A stretch of 64,000 bases of DNA from Vicinamibacteria bacterium (lineage in GTDB: Bacteria > Acidobacteriota > Vicinamibacteria > Fen-336), in NCBI GenBank assembly GCA_035570235.1, contig DATMML010000091.1, positions 170,702-234,701 on the forward strand. The letters are read 5' to 3'. Under the pieces are notes generated by a model. The model was not told the origin of the DNA. It did no database searches and saw only the letters and a program-made list of their open reading frames with translations. Shown piece by piece: positions 42,652 to 51,363 of this stretch. Each line of letters begins with the position of its first letter. Position 1 is the stretch's first letter. The position numbers and the translations under genes were made by a program.

Positions 42652-43877
42652 CCGGCCCCCCGCCGAACCCCGCCTGGCGGCGCAATCTGTACGTGATGAC
42701 CGCCACGGTCTTCGTGGTCTACACCGCCTTCGCCTTCGTTCTCCCCTTTCTTCCCCTTTTTGTGCGGGAGCTCGGGGTCCCCGACCGGGAGCGGGCGGCT
42801 CTCTGGGCCGGAGTTCTGATCGGAATTGCACCGCTTCTCGCCGGCCTCCTCGCCCCCCTCTGGGGCCGGCTGGCTGACCGCTACGGCCAGAAGCAGATGG
42901 CGCTGCGGGCCCTGCTTTCCTACGTCGTCCTTCTTGCCTTGTCGGCCGCGGTCGGCAACGTCTGGGAGCTGTTCCTCTGTCGCGTCGGGATCGGCCTCTT
43001 TGGGGGCATCGGCCCCTTGGGGTTGGCCATGGCCACCGCTCTCGCGCCCCGCGAGCAGACGGGCCGGGCGGTGGGTCTGGTCCAGGCGGCCCAGATCCTC
43101 TCCGCCGCCTTCGGACCCTTTGCCGGCGGCTTCCTGGCCGACACCATCGGCGTGCGCCGCACCTTCCTGGTCACGGCGATGCTCTGCGCCGTCGCGGTCG
43201 GCCTCGTCGCTCTCTACTACCGGAATCCCCCCCTGCCCGCGCCCTCCGGGGTCGATCCCGTGGCCGGCCCCGCGTTCTTCAGCCTCCTCAAGCTGCCGGG
43301 CGTGCCCGCCCTCATCTTCGTGCTGTTTCTCGTCAGCTTTGTGGGCCGCTCGTTCACCCCCATCCTGCCGTTGCATCTGGAGCGGCTGGGGGTGCCCGCA
43401 GCCCGGCTCGCGTCCTCTACCGGAGCCTTGATCGCGGTCTATTCCCTGGCGGCCGCGCTCTCCGCGACCCTCCTCGGCCGGGCCACGCGCCGGCTCTCTC
43501 CCCGCCAGTTGCTCCTGGCCAGCCTCGCCGGCGGCGCCCTGGCCGTGGCGCCCATGGTTATGGTGCCTTCTTTCCGCGGGTTCCTGGTCCTAGCCGTCCT
43601 GCTAGGTCTCGCCTCGGGGGGGGCCCTCACCCTCTGCTACACGATGGGCGGCCTCATGGTGCCGGGGGAAGCCAAAGCCACCGCCTTCGGCTTTTTCTCC
43701 GGCGCCGCCCTCTTCGGAGGCGCGGTCTCCCCCTCCGTGGCGGGGCTCCTGGCCCACTGGAATCTCCTCGGGATCTATTGGATTGACAGCGCGCTGTTCG
43801 CGGCCCTCGCCTTGGGTCTGCTGGGGGGCCTGGGAAGAGTCGGCGCTCCCCCTATATCGCCGGCGCCGCGGGCGTGA
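42648..43877 (+). CDS. MFS transporter, drug-efflux-like
   Basis: A 409-residue permease with twelve predicted helices. The loop 2-3 motif GRLADRYGQKQM is present (motif A), and the motif C-like segment GPFAGGFLADTIGVRR lies in helix 5. The profile fits the multidrug/sugar efflux (DHA1-like) branch. GTG at 42648 overlaps acpS. The stop lies inside the 3' end of the convergent GGDEF gene (26-bp overlap). The substrate is unknown. Confidence 0.92.
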   Translation: MTGPPPNPAWRRNLYVMTATVFVVYTAFAFVLPFLPLFVRELGVPDRERAALWAGVLIGIAPLLAGLLAPLWGRLADRYGQKQMALRALLSYVVLLALSAAVGNVWELFLCRVGIGLFGGIGPLGLAMATALAPREQTGRAVGLVQAAQILSAAFGPFAGGFLADTIGVRRTFLVTAMLCAVAVGLVALYYRNPPLPAPSGVDPVAGPAFFSLLKLPGVPALIFVLFLVSFVGRSFTPILPLHLERLGVPAARLASSTGALIAVYSLAAALSATLLGRATRRLSPRQLLLASLAGGALAVAPMVMVPSFRGFLVLAVLLGLASGGALTLCYTMGGLMVPGEAKATAFGFFSGAALFGGAVSPSVAGLLAHWNLLGIYWIDSALFAALALGLLGGLGRVGAPPISPAPRA

Positions 43878-45969
43878 TCGAGCTGGCCGCGATCACCCGG
43901 TTCCGGCCCGCTTGCTTGGCGGCGTAGAGCGCGCGATCCGCGGCGGAGATGAGGGCCTCCGCATTCTGCCCATCCGTGGGCCAGACCGCGGCCCCGAAGC
44001 TCGCGGTCAAGGAGATCCTCGCCCCCTCGAACACCAGGCGGTGCTGCTGGATCGCGTCCCGGGCCCGCTCCGCCAGATGAAGGGCACCCGCCTCGTCGGT
44101 GCCGGGGAGGATGACCACGAACTCCTCGCCGCCGTAGCGCGCCGCCTGGTCGCCTTTCCGCAGGTGCTGCACGAGGACCCGGGCGGTGCCCCGGAGAGCC
44201 GCGTCCCCGGCGGGATGGCCATAGGTGTCGTTGAGCTTCTTGAAGTGGTCGAGGTCGAGCAGGATGAGGGCGAGGCGGCCCCCCTGCCGCTCTTCCCGGG
44301 CCAGGGCCTGGACGAGCAACTCGTTGAAGGCCCTCCGGTTGTAGAGGTTGGTGAGCCCGTCCCGGACCGCGAGCTCCTTCTGTTGCTCGCGGTCTCGGAT
44401 GAGGGAGAGGGTGGCCGCAGCTTGGTTGGCCAGGATCCCGAGCACGCGGTGGGAGGTGGCGTCGAAGGAGCCGCGGGCCCCGGTCAGGATGAGGGCGCCC
44501 AGGGTGCGGTTGCGGGCCTTGAGGGGGACAGCCAGGAGGGAGGCCGCCCGGACCGCTCCCTCGTCCAGGACCAATATCGGCATGCGCTCCCCATGGTCCG
44601 CCAGGTCGTCGAGGAGGTAGGGATCCTCCGCGCTGCGCAGGACCCAGGCCGCCCACGTGCGCTCGGAGAGCCCCACCTCCCGCTGGGCAAACTCGGTGGC
44701 CCAGCCGAAGCACTCCTCCACGACGTACCGGGTCTGCAGCTCGTCGGACATCACCACCGCCGCTCCCTCCAGGGCGACCAGGTGCCGCGCCGAGCGCAGG
44801 AGCAGCTCGCGGACCTCGGACTCGTTGCTGATGGTGGCCAGCTTCTGCGAGATTGGGTACACGGCTTTGAACTCCGCGTCCAGCTCCTCGCGGCGGAGCG
44901 AGGCCCGGGTGCGAACGATGGCCTCCGCGGCCATCCCCGCGAACGACTCCAGCAGCCCGGGCTCCCCTCCCGTGAAGCACTGGACCTCCAGCCGATCCGC
45001 GATGAGCACCCCCGCCACCACCTCCGCCATCCGCACCGGCACCGCCAAGAGGGAGCCGATTCTCACCTCGCCCCGATAGTAGGGGAGAGCCCAGAGCAGC
45101 CGCTTGAAGTCGGTGGCGTAGAAAGCCTGACCACGCTCCAAGATGAAGGAGAAGGGGTCGGTGGAAAGGGGGAGGGCGCTGTCCGTCACCAAAGAGGGCG
45201 GCCCCTGCGCGGCCCGCAGGTAGGCCACCTCGCGCTCCCGGTCCACGTCGAAGTAGAGAACGGCGTGGGCGCCCAAGGCCTCGTGGGCTACCCGCACCAC
45301 TCGGGCCAGGGCCTCGTCGAGCTCCACGGCCCGGTCCATCTGACGGGCCCGCCGCCCCTCCTCCGACACCTGGCGGAGGGCGTGGGCGGCGGTGTGGGGG
45401 CGCACCGCGGCCGCCCCCGGCTCGAGGTCGTCCAGCTGGTCGATGCCGTGCTTGAGCCGGGCCAGCTCGGCCTGGGTGGCGGAGAGCCGCCGCTTCTCCC
45501 CGAGGAGGGCCCGGTTCAGGGCCAGCACCAACGCGGCGTAGCCAAGGCCGGCGGCGGCCGCGGGTCGCCAGACCGCGAAGTGCGTCGTGGCCGCGTCGGC
45601 GGCGGTCAGGAGCGTAGCGAGAGCGGCCACGCCCAGGGCCACCGGCAGGGTTTCCGCGACCGCCACCGCGCCCACGAGCAGGACCAGCAGGGGCCACACC
45701 GGCCAGCCGAGCGGAGCCAACAGCTGGCCGAGGGCGTCCGTGCAGAGGGTGAGGAAGGCGTAGAAGGCGAGCGGTTCCGACTTGCCGTGGCCGCGCAGGC
45801 TGGCCAGGAGCGCGGTGCCCGCGACCCCCAGCCCGAGACCCAGGCTGACGGCCAGCCGGAGCCTTGGGGAGGCGTGGGGCCCCAGGGGGCGCAGGAGGGC
45901 CGCCGCCGTCATGATCCCGGCCAGGGCCAAGGCCACTTGGCCCGCCCTCCAGCGCACGCGGATGTCCAC
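43852..45969 (-). CDS. Membrane protein with two GAF domains and GGDEF
   Basis: A 705-residue predicted diguanylate cyclase. About six membrane helices occupy residues 8-175. A short coiled coil precedes GAF 1 (about 215-365) and GAF 2 (about 380-535), and the GGDEF domain covers about 545-690. The active site is GGEEF, with LILLDLDHFKKLNDTYGHPAGD upstream as the substrate region, and an RxxD inhibitory site (RKGD) five residues before GGEEF. It should make c-di-GMP under control of signals read by the GAF pair. ATG at 45969. Confidence 0.92.
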   Translation of the reverse strand: MDIRVRWRAGQVALALAGIMTAAALLRPLGPHASPRLRLAVSLGLGLGVAGTALLASLRGHGKSEPLAFYAFLTLCTDALGQLLAPLGWPVWPLLVLLVGAVAVAETLPVALGVAALATLLTAADAATTHFAVWRPAAAAGLGYAALVLALNRALLGEKRRLSATQAELARLKHGIDQLDDLEPGAAAVRPHTAAHALRQVSEEGRRARQMDRAVELDEALARVVRVAHEALGAHAVLYFDVDREREVAYLRAAQGPPSLVTDSALPLSTDPFSFILERGQAFYATDFKRLLWALPYYRGEVRIGSLLAVPVRMAEVVAGVLIADRLEVQCFTGGEPGLLESFAGMAAEAIVRTRASLRREELDAEFKAVYPISQKLATISNESEVRELLLRSARHLVALEGAAVVMSDELQTRYVVEECFGWATEFAQREVGLSERTWAAWVLRSAEDPYLLDDLADHGERMPILVLDEGAVRAASLLAVPLKARNRTLGALILTGARGSFDATSHRVLGILANQAAATLSLIRDREQQKELAVRDGLTNLYNRRAFNELLVQALAREERQGGRLALILLDLDHFKKLNDTYGHPAGDAALRGTARVLVQHLRKGDQAARYGGEEFVVILPGTDEAGALHLAERARDAIQQHRLVFEGARISLTASFGAAVWPTDGQNAEALISAADRALYAAKQAGRNRVIAASSITPAAPAI

Positions 45970-46025
45970 GATCGGACCTCCGCTCGGCGTGTCTGGGGAC
46001 GCGTCCTGCTTCGCTTTCCCGGAAG

Positions 46026-47426
46026 TCAGGCGCCCGGCTCCGACTCCCGACCGAGCACGAGGGCGTAGGCCAGCAGGTCCTGCTCGGTCAGGCCCAGACG
46101 CTCGAGGTGAGAGTAATAGTTGCGGACACCGTCCAGGTGCTGAGAGACCAGGGCCTTCTTCTCCCGGACCCCCTTGACCAGTCGCAGCAGCACCTGCACC
46201 AGGCGGGGAGTTATCTGCACCCCCCCCGCCTGCAGCTCATCCTTGTGCCGTTCCAGGATCGCCTCGATGGCCAGGGCCCCCGAGTGCTTCCCGAAGAGGA
46301 ATCGGAGGTGCCCCCCCACGGACTCCGGCTCGATCACCTGGTAGATGGCGGGGTGGATGGTGATCCCCGCCGTGTGGATGCCGGTCTCGTGGCTGAACAC
46401 GTTGTGGCCGATGATGGGCTCGCCCGCGGCCACGGGCAGGCCGCTGAACTCCTCCACCTTCCGCCGGAGGGCCCAGAGCATGTCGTAGTGAAACCCGGGA
46501 ATGGTGATGCCGTACAGTTCCTTCAGGATCATCACCGTGGTGTGGAGGGGGGCGTTTCCCGCCCGCTCCCCGAGGCCGTTCACGGTGCAGGTGGGTACGG
46601 TGGCCCCATGGTGGAGGGCGCGCACGGTGTTGTAGGCCCCCAGCCCGAAGTCGTTGTGGAAGTGGACGACCAGGGGCTTGTCGGGGAAGGCGGCCACCAG
46701 CCTCGGAATGTAGTAGTCCACACCCTCAGGAGCGAAGAATCCCACCGTGTCCGGGAATGAGTAGCGCGTGCCCCCCGCCCGGTAGCAGGTCCGGGCCAGC
46801 TCGATCAAGTAGTTGACGTCGGCGCGCGACCCGTCTTCGCCCCCGAATTCGATCTCCGTTACCCCTCGGTCCCGAGCGTGGGCGATGGCCGCGCAGGCCA
46901 TCTTGATGTTGGCCTCGCGGTAGAAGGAGACGGGGAGGTCCAGCCACTCCTCCGGCCGCCGGCCCTCGAGCTGGAGCAGGGTCTTGCCGATCTTGTACTT
47001 CAGGTGCAGGTCGGAGCCGGAGGTGAAGATGAAAAACGTGCAGTCGGAGGGCCGGGCCCCCATCCTCTTGAGAGTGTCGAGGGTGACGTCGATGTCGCGG
47101 GCGTTGGACCGGCACATCACGATGATCTCGAGGTCGGGCCGGATCCGCCCCCTCTTCTTCCCCTCCAGGATCAGCTCCAGCGCCCGCCGCTCGGAGGGAG
47201 CGGCGGAGGGGAAGCCCATGTCGATGATGTGGATGCCCGCGTCGGAGAGCATGCCCGCCAGCTCGTACTTCTGCTCGGGAGTGAAGGCAACCCCCGGGGT
47301 CTGCTCCCCGTCCCGGAGGGTCGTGTCGTAGAGCCGGATCTCCCCCGCCCGCGGGAACGTGGTCTCGGCGGTGAAGCGCCGGGGAGACGTGATCAACTGG
47401 TCCAGGGGTTCGCGCGTTTCCACCAT
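46026..47426 (-). CDS. 2-isopropylmalate/homocitrate synthase-family enzyme
   Basis: A 466-residue DRE-TIM metallolyase that condenses acetyl-CoA with a 2-oxo acid. The signature is LYDTTLRDGEQTPGVAF; metal and substrate motifs include HFHNDFGLGAYN and GHNVFSHETGIH. The C-terminal regulatory LeuA dimer domain is short or absent, so it resembles homocitrate/AksA-like or LeuA2-type enzymes rather than full-length LeuA. ATG at 47426 has AGGAGG 12 nt upstream. An ATG at 47471 with GGGAG is possible, but the 45 nt between use codons foreign to this genome (GGT, AGG, TTT) and look like leader. No other leu or lys genes are near. Confidence 0.88.
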   Translation of the reverse strand: MVETREPLDQLITSPRRFTAETTFPRAGEIRLYDTTLRDGEQTPGVAFTPEQKYELAGMLSDAGIHIIDMGFPSAAPSERRALELILEGKKRGRIRPDLEIIVMCRSNARDIDVTLDTLKRMGARPSDCTFFIFTSGSDLHLKYKIGKTLLQLEGRRPEEWLDLPVSFYREANIKMACAAIAHARDRGVTEIEFGGEDGSRADVNYLIELARTCYRAGGTRYSFPDTVGFFAPEGVDYYIPRLVAAFPDKPLVVHFHNDFGLGAYNTVRALHHGATVPTCTVNGLGERAGNAPLHTTVMILKELYGITIPGFHYDMLWALRRKVEEFSGLPVAAGEPIIGHNVFSHETGIHTAGITIHPAIYQVIEPESVGGHLRFLFGKHSGALAIEAILERHKDELQAGGVQITPRLVQVLLRLVKGVREKKALVSQHLDGVRNYYSHLERLGLTEQDLLAYALVLGRESEPGA

Positions 47427-47802
47427 CGTGGCGAGAGACCTCCTAGTTTCGATGATATCAAACCTACCCATCGGTGCTCCCACCGCCCGGAGCATTCGTC
47501 CACCCCTGCCCCCTCGCGTCGGTGGGATCCCGCCCGCTAGCCCGCGGCGCCAGTAAATCAGGTGTGGTCGGAGCCGACGGTCCTCCCCGAGGGTGGCACG
47601 CCCACCCCTTCGGCCCTGGCCCCCCCACCGTCGCTCCGGGCAGGGCAAAACGCCGGTCCAGGGGCAGGAATTCCGCCCGTCCCCGCGCTCAAGCGCTGAG
47701 CTAAAGCCTTTAGAAAGAGGCTTCCTGGTTGGCATATCGCTTGCTCCTTGGGGCGCGAGAGCGGGGGCGCTCCGTGAGGCACCCAGCCACGGGGAGTAGG
47801 CG
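47427..47802. other. Long divergent upstream region
   Basis: A 376-bp gap between the LeuA-family gene and the cupredoxin gene. It holds the LeuA-family leader with AGGAGG and, on the plus strand, a sigma-54-type promoter (47729-47744). I see no further gene. Confidence 0.6.
47729..47744 (+). promoter_or_regulatory. Sigma-54 (RpoN) promoter
   Basis: TGGCATATCGCTTGCT fits the sigma-54 consensus TGGCAYRNNNNTTGCW at every fixed position. It lies 58 nt upstream of the cupredoxin ATG and points towards it. Such promoters need an enhancer-binding activator; none is encoded in the window. Confidence 0.65.
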
Positions 47803-48456
47803 ATGCACTTTCGATCTGAGGGTCACCGGCCGGGCAGGCGCCGGCGGACTTTGTGCTCCATTTCAGCGGCGATTCTCGTGGGTATGGCCGGCCCCGCGGG
47901 GGCCGGAACCATCAAAGGGCTCGTCACGGTGGAGGCGCCGTCGGCCAAGCAAGGCTCGTCCGAGCTCCACCCCCCCCTCCCCGCGGCCGTGTGGATTGAC
48001 GGGCCCAGGGCCTCCGCCCTCCCCCCGGAGAGACCGGTACTCTCGCAAAGCAACGTCCAGTTTTCCTCGCCCCTGATCGTCGTCGTGGTCGGCCAGACGG
48101 TGGACATGCCCAACGAGGACGACGTGGCCCACAACGTCTACTCTTCCTCTTCGGCCAAGCCGTTCAACCTCGGCATCTACCCCAAGGGCGGGACAAGGCA
48201 GGTCACTTTCGATCAGGTGGGCACGGTCGACATCCGCTGCTCGATCCACCGCCGGATGACGGCGAGAATCGTGGTCGTCCCGAACTTCTACTATGCGCTC
48301 ACCGCGATCGGGAGCCGCTACCAGATTGCGAACGTCCCCGCGGGCGCCTACCGCCTGCATGCCTGGGCGCAGGGCTTTCCGGAGCTCGAGCAGTGGATCA
48401 GCGTCCCCCAGAATGGAGACCTCATCCTCGGGCTCTCCTTGGCCAGAGCGCAATGA
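47803..48456 (+). CDS. Exported cupredoxin-like copper protein
   Basis: A 217-residue protein with a signal peptide (about 12-35). Residues about 75-160 form a cupredoxin domain with type 1 copper ligands His110 (VAHNVYS) and the C-x2-H-x2-M loop Cys146, His149 and Met152 (RCSIHRRM). The last 55 residues resemble a carboxypeptidase-regulatory-like beta domain. It probably carries electrons in the periplasm. It overlaps the di-heme peroxidase gene by 4 bp (ATGA), so the copper protein is the likely electron donor of that enzyme, as in methylamine-utilisation MauG-type pairs. Confidence 0.87.
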   Translation: MHFRSEGHRPGRRRRTLCSISAAILVGMAGPAGAGTIKGLVTVEAPSAKQGSSELHPPLPAAVWIDGPRASALPPERPVLSQSNVQFSSPLIVVVVGQTVDMPNEDDVAHNVYSSSSAKPFNLGIYPKGGTRQVTFDQVGTVDIRCSIHRRMTARIVVVPNFYYALTAIGSRYQIANVPAGAYRLHAWAQGFPELEQWISVPQNGDLILGLSLARAQ

Positions 48457-49622
48457 GCGCGGGAGGGGACGGAGCGGCTACTCCTACTCCGCACGCGTGG
48501 CGGATCGGGCGGTGGGCCCTGCTCGCCTGTGTGACCGGCGCCCAGGCACTCGTCCGCCCCGTCGGCTCCAGCGAATCCCCGCCACCGGTGCCGGTCGCAA
48601 TCACCATCGACATGCTGGATGGGATGACGCGGCTTCCGGGCGACCTGGGTCCGCTTCCGCCCGTCCCGGTTTCCGCGGACAACCCTCAAGACGAAGCCAA
48701 GGTCGAATTGGGTCGGAGGCTCTTCTTCGACGCCCGCCTCTCGCGGGACCGCGCCCAGAGCTGTGCGTCCTGTCACGACCCGGAGAAGGGCTTTTCTGAT
48801 GGGAGGCCGCGCGCGGTGGGATTTGAGGGGAGGCAATTGGCCCGCCGGTCTCCGAGTGTTCTGAACGCCGCGTACAACAACCACCAGTTCTGGGACGGCC
48901 GGGCCTCCAGTCTCGAACAGCAAGCCGAGGGTCCGCTGTTGGCGGCGGCGGAGATGAATATGTCCGCAGACCTTCTGGGCGCCCGCCTCGGGGCCATTCC
49001 GGAATACAACCGATCGTTTCAAGGCGTCTTTGGGGGGAGCCCGACCCTGAAGAACGCGGCGAGGGCCATCGCCGCCTTCGAGCGAACCCTCATCACCCCC
49101 AACGCCCCCTTCGATGCGTATGCCCGCGGCAAGAAGGACGCGCTCACCTTCAACGAGAAGCGTGGCCTGACCCTGTTCATCGGCAAGGCGGCTTGCGTCC
49201 AGTGCCACAACGGCCCCACCTTCACGGACAGCCGCTTCCATCGGCTCGGTGTGCAGGGAAGGACCCCGGGCCCCGAGGATGTCCCGCGATTCGCGGTCAG
49301 CGGTCACGATCAGGACCGCGGAGCCTTCAAGACGCCAACCCTACGGAATGTTTGCCTGACCGCGCCCTACATGCACGACGGGGCCTTCAAGACTCTCGAG
49401 GAGGTCGTTGACTTCTATGATCGTGGGGGCGATTCGGACCCCCAGAAATCACCCCTGATCTTCGAGCTTGGCCTCAGCCAACAGGAGAAGTCTGACCTCA
49501 TCGCCTTCTTGAGAAGCCTCGCTGGACAGCGACCGGTGGGGTCGACCCCGGGGCGTAGCCGGGATGCGACCACGGCCATCGCACCTGTTCCGCCGGGGAT
49601 CCGCACCCTCGGCCTCCGCTGA
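48453..49622 (+). CDS. MauG/CcpA-like di-heme cytochrome c peroxidase
   Basis: A 389-residue periplasmic enzyme with a signal/anchor near residues 18-35 and two c-type heme sites, CASCH (about 103-107) and CVQCH (about 247-251). The surrounding motifs (LGRRLFFDARLSRD, RRSPSVLNAAYN, FKTPTLRNVCLTAPYMHDG) are typical. It reduces hydrogen peroxide or, like MauG, makes protein cofactors. Electrons probably come from the cupredoxin encoded just upstream. Heme attachment needs cytochrome c maturation, to which the CcdA/TlpA pair may contribute. ATG at 48453 overlaps the cupredoxin stop. Confidence 0.93.
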   Translation: MSAGGDGAATPTPHAWRIGRWALLACVTGAQALVRPVGSSESPPPVPVAITIDMLDGMTRLPGDLGPLPPVPVSADNPQDEAKVELGRRLFFDARLSRDRAQSCASCHDPEKGFSDGRPRAVGFEGRQLARRSPSVLNAAYNNHQFWDGRASSLEQQAEGPLLAAAEMNMSADLLGARLGAIPEYNRSFQGVFGGSPTLKNAARAIAAFERTLITPNAPFDAYARGKKDALTFNEKRGLTLFIGKAACVQCHNGPTFTDSRFHRLGVQGRTPGPEDVPRFAVSGHDQDRGAFKTPTLRNVCLTAPYMHDGAFKTLEEVVDFYDRGGDSDPQKSPLIFELGLSQQEKSDLIAFLRSLAGQRPVGSTPGRSRDATTAIAPVPPGIRTLGLR

Positions 49623-49645
49623 TCTCGGTCGCGTTCCCCGAGAGA

Positions 49646-50149
49646 ATGAACGTTCGAGCGGGGGCGGTTCTGGTAGGATACCGCTGTCTTCTTATGGAAA
49701 GGCCCCCCATAAGTGCGGTGGGAATTCTGGCGTTTGGGCTCGGAGGCCTGTTCACCCCGGGACTCCGGGCGGCCACGGACAAGCCGACCTGCAAGGTCAT
49801 CGTCAACGCCGCGAATCCAGAAACAACTATTTCCACCGAGCGGCTGTCGAGCATCTTCTTGAAGAATGTGACCAAGTGGGACAACGGAACTCCCGCGCTG
49901 CCCGTGGATCAGTCGCTGACCTCTCCCGCGAGAATAGCCTTCTCGAAAGAAGTGTTCGATCAGCCCGTGGTGGCGATCCAGGCCTACTGGCAGGAAGAGA
50001 TTGCCAAGGGTCGAGAAGGACCTCCACCGGTGAAGGCCTCGGATCAGGAGGTCACGGCCTTCGTCGCGGAAAACCCCGGAGCCATCGGGTACGTAGCTGC
50101 GGCCACGACTCTCCCTGGAAGCACGAAGGTCTTGAAACTCACCCATTAG
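49646..50149 (+). CDS. Small PstS-like substrate-binding protein
   Basis: About 167 residues, or 151 if the start is ATG at 49694 (MERPPISAVGILAFGLGG), which gives a cleaner signal peptide. The body is half of a periplasmic phosphate-binding fold: VIVNAANPETTISTERLSSIFL, then KWDNGTPALPVDQ and FVAENPGAIGYVAA. Full PstS proteins have about 320 residues, so this is a single-lobe form known in many proteobacteria next to signalling or transport genes. It is 23 bp after the peroxidase gene and may share its sigma-54 transcript. Phosphate binding is plausible, not shown. Confidence 0.8.
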   Translation: MNVRAGAVLVGYRCLLMERPPISAVGILAFGLGGLFTPGLRAATDKPTCKVIVNAANPETTISTERLSSIFLKNVTKWDNGTPALPVDQSLTSPARIAFSKEVFDQPVVAIQAYWQEEIAKGREGPPPVKASDQEVTAFVAENPGAIGYVAAATTLPGSTKVLKLTH

Positions 50150-50240
50150 TTACCCTTCACTCTATTGCAAGCAAAGACGTTACGGTCGGCCTGGATCACT
50201 CTCCCCGACGTCGAGGCTCAGAAGAAAAGATGTCTGCCCA

Positions 50241-50267
50241 TGTCGATCTGGCCGGCCGCCGCTCGTC
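50241..50267 (+). promoter_or_regulatory. Candidate ECF42-dependent promoter
   Basis: TGTCGA (50241-50246), a 17-nt spacer and CGTC (50264-50267), 83 nt upstream of the DGPF gene. As I recall, ECF42 sigma factors recognise TGTCGA at -35 and CG(A/T)C at -10, in front of DGPF genes. Sequence, spacing and place all agree with that. Confidence 0.6.
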
Positions 50268-50349
50268 GCAACAGTAGAGGTGGGTTCGCGCGCGGGCGAG
50301 ACCTTCCGGAAGCCCGGCTCCGAACCCCAAGCCACAAGGAGATGGGACG

Positions 50350-50781
50350 ATGCGATTCATGATCCTGGTCAAGGCCGACAAGAACTCGGAAGCGGGAGTT
50401 CTCCCGGAGGAGAAGCTCCTCGCCGAAATGGGCAAGTACAATGAGGACCTTGCGAAAGCAGGGGTGTTGCTCGCGGCGGAGGGGCTACAGGCGAGCTCGA
50501 AGGGCGCGCGCGTGAGGTTCTCGGGAACGAAGCGGACCGTGATCGACGGGCCCTTCACGGAGGCGAAAGAGCTAATCGCCGGCTTCTGGCTGATCCAAGT
50601 GAGATCCAAGGAAGAAGCGATCGAATGGGTCAAGCGCGCCCCCAATCCCTTCCCCGGCGAGTCCGAGGTTGAGATTCGCCAAGTGTTCGAGGCGTCGGAC
50701 TTCGGACCCGTGCTCACGCCCGGGCTTAGAGAGGCGGAGGAACGCGTGTCCGCCCAGATGGCGAAAAACGCGAAGCGTTAA
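50350..50781 (+). CDS. DGPF (YCII-related) protein of an ECF42 module
   Basis: A 143-residue protein of the YCII-like superfamily with the DGPF motif (VIDGPFTEAKELIAGFW, about 62-78). Members are small alpha/beta barrels of unknown activity and are the usual genetic partner and target of ECF42 sigma factors. ATG at 50350 has AAGGAG 7 nt upstream. The sigma factor gene lies 583 bp downstream, with a DoxX gene between. It has no signal or membrane segment. Confidence 0.9.
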   Translation: MRFMILVKADKNSEAGVLPEEKLLAEMGKYNEDLAKAGVLLAAEGLQASSKGARVRFSGTKRTVIDGPFTEAKELIAGFWLIQVRSKEEAIEWVKRAPNPFPGESEVEIRQVFEASDFGPVLTPGLREAEERVSAQMAKNAKR

Positions 50782-50870
50782 CCCTGGAGCGCCTCGGGCG
50801 CGCCGCTCTAGGCTCGCCCGAGGCGACGACACACACCAAAGTTCGTTACCTTATCCGAAGGAGAAATGGA

Positions 50871-51251
50871 ATGGCGGCAGCGAGCGGAAAGATCGTATGG
50901 GTCGGGCGGGTGATCTCGGCTCTGCCGGTTCTCGTCCTTCTCATGAGTGCCTTCATGAAGCTCAAGGGCGGGCCCGAGTTGCGGCAAGGGCTGGCGCATC
51001 TGGGTTTGCCGGAGTCGATGATCGTGCCCCTCGCCATTCTGGAAATCTCGTGCACCCTTATCTACGTGATTCCCGCGACGTCGGTCTTGGGTGCCATTCT
51101 CCTGGCCGGCTACATGGGGGGCGCGATCTGCACCCATTGGCGGGTGGGCGATCCGTTCTTCGCCCAAATCATGGTGGGACTCTTCGTTTGGCTCGGCCTC
51201 TACCTCCGCGAGCCTCGTCTGAAGGCTCTCATCCCGCTGCGGACGCGCTGA
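50871..51251 (+). CDS. DoxX-like membrane protein
   Basis: A 126-residue protein with four hydrophobic helices (about 10-27, 50-68, 72-90, 98-115). The family start SAFMKLKGGPELRQGLAHLG is typical of DoxX/DUF4267-like proteins often found beside DGPF and ECF genes. ATG at 50871 follows GAAGGAG closely. It may act in redox stress at the membrane, but the family has no settled role. Confidence 0.82.
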   Translation: MAAASGKIVWVGRVISALPVLVLLMSAFMKLKGGPELRQGLAHLGLPESMIVPLAILEISCTLIYVIPATSVLGAILLAGYMGGAICTHWRVGDPFFAQIMVGLFVWLGLYLREPRLKALIPLRTR

Positions 51252-51363
51252 TTCGGGCGGTCAGGGAGGGGTAGCGCGATCGCTCGGGATGGCTCCGCGA
51301 ATCCCCGGGGCGTCACCGCGCCTGACTCCGCCTTGCGGTGACGGTTTCAAAATGATGTGATCG

